Shown: positions 60,998 to 64,000 of the stretch, in pieces
Numbering within the stretch: the first letter of the stretch is position 1
Layout of the letters: each line of letters starts with the position of its first letter
Source of the DNA: Pseudotabrizicola sediminis
Lineage (GTDB): Bacteria; Pseudomonadota; Alphaproteobacteria; Rhodobacterales; Rhodobacteraceae
Assembly: GCF_004745575.1 (NCBI RefSeq)
Contig: NZ_RPEM01000012.1
Span: 34,913-98,912 of the forward strand
Length of the DNA: 64,000 nucleotides
Direction: 5' to 3'
Position numbers and translations under genes: made by a program
The notes under the pieces: model-generated
The model's input: the letters and a program-made list of their open reading frames with translations, nothing else
What the model was told of the DNA's origin: nothing
Database searches by the model: none

Positions 60998-61312
60998 TCA
61001 GCGGGCGCAGTAAGCCTCGGCCTGTTGGCCGAAGGCCTTGTAGCGGCGCCAGAAATCATTGTCGTTGTCAGATTTTGACATGCGGACCTTCTGGGCGCGC
61101 TCGGGGTCTTTGAAGAAAGCGGCCGCCTTGCGCTGGTCGCCGCCGCGCAGGGTCATGTCGGCGACCTGCTGCACGCAGGCGCAGACCGCGCGGTTGGCGG
61201 CCTTGCGGTCGGAACCGAGGCAGGCGCGCTCGATCGGTCCGGCAAGGGCAAGCCCGCTTGAAAGGGAGAGGAGAACGGCAGCGCAGGCTGCCAGGGCCAC
61301 AGGTTTCATCAT
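60998..61312 (-). CDS. Small secreted protein, unknown
   Basis: 104-residue exported protein. A signal peptide [25 protein letters not shown] is followed by a Cys-containing helical domain: [42 protein letters not shown] and [27 protein letters not shown]. Homologues in Rhodobacteraceae are often labelled 'arginine transporter' without support that I know of. Four Cys would allow disulfides. Divergent from lepA. ATG at 61312 with GAGG nine bases upstream is chosen; in-frame upstream codons to 61474 lie in the lepA leader. Confidence 0.72.
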   Translation of the reverse strand: MMKPVALAACAAVLLSLSSGLALAGPIERACLGSDRKAANRAVCACVQQVADMTLRGGDQRKAAAFFKDPERAQKVRMSKSDNDNDFWRRYKAFGQQAEAYCAR

Positions 61313-61666
61313 GATCATCTGCCTCATTGCCGGGGACGGGGAGGACCCTCCGCCACTGGTCGTTTTCTGGCACCGATCATGCCGATTCGCGGCAGCAATT
61401 TCAATGCCGCGCTGCCGCTGGGCGGTGGATTGCCGACGCGGGGCACAGCTTGCGGTCGCCCCGGCACCGCACACCAGATCGGGCGCCGGGAAAGGCGCGG
61501 GCTGGCAATGCCCGGCACCACAGGCCCGCGCGCGCGCTGCCCCACCCGGGCCTGCGCCCCAGAATCATCGCGGCGAAGGTGCCGCGAGCCATGCAATGCG
61601 CCGCCACCGGACGGCAAACGCCGCATCCCCCTTCCCGGCCCCATATTTCCAAGCTATATGCCGCGC

Positions 61667-63466
61667 ATGACCCAGCTTGACCTCATCCGCAATTTCTCGA
61701 TCGTGGCCCATATCGACCACGGAAAATCCACCCTCGCCGACCGGCTCATTCAATTGACCGGCACGGTGGCTGCGCGCGACATGAAGGCGCAGATGCTCGA
61801 CAGTATGGATATCGAGCGGGAACGTGGCATCACGATCAAGGCCAACACGGTGCGGATCGAATATCCGGCCAAGGATGGCAAGACCTACATCCTGAACCTG
61901 ATCGACACCCCCGGCCATGTTGACTTTGCCTATGAGGTGTCGCGGTCGATGCGGGCCGTTGAGGGGTCTTTGCTGGTGGTGGATGCGTCCCAAGGCGTGG
62001 AGGCGCAGACGCTGGCCAACGTCTATCAGGCGCTGGATGCGGGGCACGAGATTGTGCCGGTGCTGAACAAGATCGACCTGCCAGCGGCAGAGCCTGAACG
62101 GGTGAAGGCGCAGATCGAGGATGTGATCGGGCTGGATGCGTCGAATGCCATCAACATCTCGGCCAAGTCGGGTCTGGGTATTCCCGATGTGCTGGAGGCG
62201 ATTGTCACCCGGCTGCCCGCGCCCAAGGGCGACCGCAATGCGCCGTTGAAGGCGATGCTGGTGGATTCGTGGTACGACAGCTACCTGGGCGTGGTGGTCA
62301 TGATCCGCGTCATCGACGGGGTAATCCGCAAGGGCGACCGCATCAAGATGATGCAGACCAATGCGGTTTACGGCGTTGACAAGCTGGCGGTGCTGAAACC
62401 GCAGATGGTGGACATTGACGAATTGGGGCCGGGCGAGATCGGCATCTGGACCGGGTCGATCAAGCAGGTGCGCGACACCCGGGTGGGCGATACCATCACG
62501 TCAGAGAAAAAGGGCTGCGAGACGGCCCTTCCGGGCTTCAAACCCGCGCAGCCGGTGGTGTTCTGCGGGCTGTTCCCGGTGGATGCGGCGGATTTTGAAG
62601 ACCTGCGCGATGCGATTGAAAAGCTGCAACTGAACGACGCGTCATTCAGTTCCGAGATGGAAACCTCTGCCGCGCTTGGCTTTGGCTTCCGCTGCGGGTT
62701 CCTTGGCCTGTTGCACCTTGAGGTCATCCGCGACCGGCTGGAGCGGGAGTATGACCTTGACCTGATAACCACCGCGCCAAGCGTGGTGTTCAAGCTGCAC
62801 ATGAAGGATGGCGAGATCCGCGATCTGCACAACCCCGCCGACATGCCCGACCTGACCTATATCGACCACATCACCGAGCCGCGCATCAAGGCCACCATCA
62901 TGGTGCCCGACGAATACCTTGGCGATATCCTGAAACTGTGTCAGGACCGGCGCGGCATTCAGCTGGACCTGTCCTATGCAGGCTCGCGCGCGATGGTGGT
63001 CTATGACCTGCCGTTGGCCGAAGTGGTGTTCGACTTCTACGACCGGCTGAAATCGGTGACCAAGGGCTATGCCAGCTTTGACTATGTGATTTCTGAATAC
63101 CGTGAGGATTTTCTGGTCAAGATGTCTATTCTGGTCAACGAGGAGCCGGTCGACGCGCTGTCGATGATGGTCCACCGCGACCGGGCAGAGGCCCGGGGCC
63201 GGGCGATGGTGGAAAAGCTCAAAGAACTGATCCCGCGGCACATGTTCAAGATTCCGATTCAGGCGGCGATTGGCGCGCGGGTCATTGCGCGAGAGACGTT
63301 GAGTGCGATGCGCAAGGACGTGACGGCGAAATGCTACGGCGGCGACGCGACGCGCAAACGCAAGCTGCTGGACAAGCAGAAGGCCGGCAAGAAGAAGATG
63401 CGCCAGTTCGGCAAGGTGGAGATCCCGCAGGAGGCGTTTATTTCGGCGCTTAAGATGGATGGGTGA
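61667..63466 (+). CDS. lepA: Elongation factor 4 (LepA)
   Basis: 599-residue translational GTPase. G1 is [17 protein letters not shown]2/switch [16 protein letters not shown]3 [15 protein letters not shown]4 LNKIDLP, G5 SAKSGLGI; the LepA-specific C-terminal domain ends [37 protein letters not shown], the hallmark tail. ATG at 61667 ([12 protein letters not shown]) or 61658 (MPRMTQ) both plausible; codons upstream to 61379 belong to leader sequence. The AT-rich truncated gene follows after three bases. Confidence 0.97.
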   Translation: MTQLDLIRNFSIVAHIDHGKSTLADRLIQLTGTVAARDMKAQMLDSMDIERERGITIKANTVRIEYPAKDGKTYILNLIDTPGHVDFAYEVSRSMRAVEGSLLVVDASQGVEAQTLANVYQALDAGHEIVPVLNKIDLPAAEPERVKAQIEDVIGLDASNAINISAKSGLGIPDVLEAIVTRLPAPKGDRNAPLKAMLVDSWYDSYLGVVVMIRVIDGVIRKGDRIKMMQTNAVYGVDKLAVLKPQMVDIDELGPGEIGIWTGSIKQVRDTRVGDTITSEKKGCETALPGFKPAQPVVFCGLFPVDAADFEDLRDAIEKLQLNDASFSSEMETSAALGFGFRCGFLGLLHLEVIRDRLEREYDLDLITTAPSVVFKLHMKDGEIRDLHNPADMPDLTYIDHITEPRIKATIMVPDEYLGDILKLCQDRRGIQLDLSYAGSRAMVVYDLPLAEVVFDFYDRLKSVTKGYASFDYVISEYREDFLVKMSILVNEEPVDALSMMVHRDRAEARGRAMVEKLKELIPRHMFKIPIQAAIGARVIARETLSAMRKDVTAKCYGGDATRKRKLLDKQKAGKKKMRQFGKVEIPQEAFISALKMDG

Positions 63467-63469
63467 GAA

Positions 63470-63982
63470 ATGGTCGCAGTTGAAAAGGTATATTCCAGTT
63501 CCATCGACTTTTTGCTGCAGCAAGTCGAAGGCCAGAGGATTGACTTCAAGTCTAAGAGAATATCCCCTGCCAAGTTATCAAAGACATTGGCGTCTTTTGC
63601 GAACACCGATGGCGGCGAAGTGTTTGTCGGAATAGAAGACGATCGTACTTGGGATGGTTTCCAGAAGCTAGAGGATGCCAATGCGATCCTCGATATAGCT
63701 TCCAAGATTTTTCCAATTGGGGACTTTGTTTCTGTTGTTTTTATTGAGTCCGATGGACGAAGTGGTTACGTCCTAAAGATAGAGGTGAGTCGAACTCCAG
63801 ATATTAAGCGTTCTACTTCAGGTGACGTTTACATTCGTTTTGGTGCGCAAGATCTCAAGAAAGCCGATGCTCAGAGTATTAAGCAGCTTGAATACTCAAA
63901 AGGTGTCTATTCTTATGAAAGCGAGACGCTCCAAGATAGCCTTGGGGATGTCGAAAACTCTAGTGTTCCGCACCTGACATAG
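63470..63982 (+). CDS. AlbA_2 (schlafen-like) DNA-binding domain protein, probably truncated
   Basis: 170-residue frame. The N-terminal AlbA_2 domain is clear: GQRIDFKSKRISPAKLSKTL followed by ASFANTDGGEVFVGIEDD and, further on, GDVYIRFGAQDLKKADAQSIKQLEYSKGV. Homologues are usually longer, with a second domain after the KQLEYSKG region, whereas this frame runs out as ENSSVPHLT-stop. Codon use is strongly A/T-rich against a GC-rich background, indicating recent acquisition, possibly from a defence or regulatory island. It starts three bases after the lepA stop. A frameshift near 63960 or a natural short form are the two readings; the window ends too soon to tell. Confidence 0.72.
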   Translation: MVAVEKVYSSSIDFLLQQVEGQRIDFKSKRISPAKLSKTLASFANTDGGEVFVGIEDDRTWDGFQKLEDANAILDIASKIFPIGDFVSVVFIESDGRSGYVLKIEVSRTPDIKRSTSGDVYIRFGAQDLKKADAQSIKQLEYSKGVYSYESETLQDSLGDVENSSVPHLT

Positions 63983-64000
63983 GATTCCGGACGGCGTCCC

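Overview
The window is about 64 kb of GC-rich chromosomal DNA from an alphaproteobacterium, most likely a Rhodobacteraceae member (Rhodobacter/Paracoccus/roseobacter type). The evidence is the gene repertoire: GcrA, MmcB behind a GTTC-N7-GTTC SOS box, SdhE, a DUF1127 protein, a DUF6324-like protein, a ribE/ribBX/ribH/nusB operon, and tightly packed genes with ATGA, GTGA and TGATG overlaps. No phage, IS element, CRISPR array or rRNA was seen. The only RNA gene found is tRNA-His(GTG).

Layout. 0-1.8 kb: 5' part of an aspartate aminotransferase, an XRE regulator, sdhE and a MarR-type regulator. 1.9-6.5 kb (minus): capsule genes for a KpsC-like Kdo transferase, a Wza/KpsD-like export lipoprotein and KpsS. 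6.6-9.9 kb: riboflavin operon with an unknown protein and nusB. 10.1-18.2 kb: small membrane protein, outer-membrane barrel, SOS-type mmcB, DUF6324, tRNA-His, tex, DUF1178, NUDIX, Tat-exported glutathione peroxidase and a histone-deacetylase-like amidohydrolase. 18.3-28.9 kb: a surface-glycan block with a sialic-acid-type pathway (neuB, neuC, neuA), two tandem Kdo-transferase paralogues, four further glycosyltransferases, and metG overlapping the last of these. 29-35.5 kb: MFS transporter, Tas-like aldo/keto reductase, two lipoproteins, XRE regulator, fatty-acid desaturase, NUDIX and DUF983. 35.7-42 kb: EF-hand protein, ECF sigma factor, two membrane-anchored partners, PleD-like diguanylate cyclase, DUF3572, HAD phosphatase and an MttB-family methyltransferase. 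42.2-46.7 kb: exbB-exbD-tonB followed by a MoxR-type ATPase and a VWA/DUF2201 protein. 46.7-56.5 kb: 2-hydroxyacid dehydrogenase, AsmA, di-haem peroxidase, gcrA, argD-argF, hemerythrin, MFS and DUF1127. 56.7-64 kb: meaB, hrpB, rpmB, a small secreted protein, lepA and an AT-rich truncated AlbA_2-domain gene.

How genes work together: neuC, neuB and neuA can make and activate a nonulosonic (sialic) acid; the Kdo transferases, GT25 enzymes and other transferases could assemble it into LPS or capsule; KpsC/KpsS/Wza belong to group-2-like capsule assembly. The rib genes make riboflavin, but the RibA half of the fused protein has lost its zinc cysteines, so a separate GTP cyclohydrolase II must exist elsewhere. 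The TonB energising complex looks damaged or divergent: exbB has an in-frame amber codon and ExbD has Asn where the proton-carrying Asp is expected. Most other genes are ordinary core genes. The most unusual items are the ExbB/ExbD lesions, the sialate/dual-Kdo-transferase block, the peroxidase without an export signal, an 11-bp phased repeat upstream of the DUF1127 gene, and the truncated low-GC gene at the right edge.
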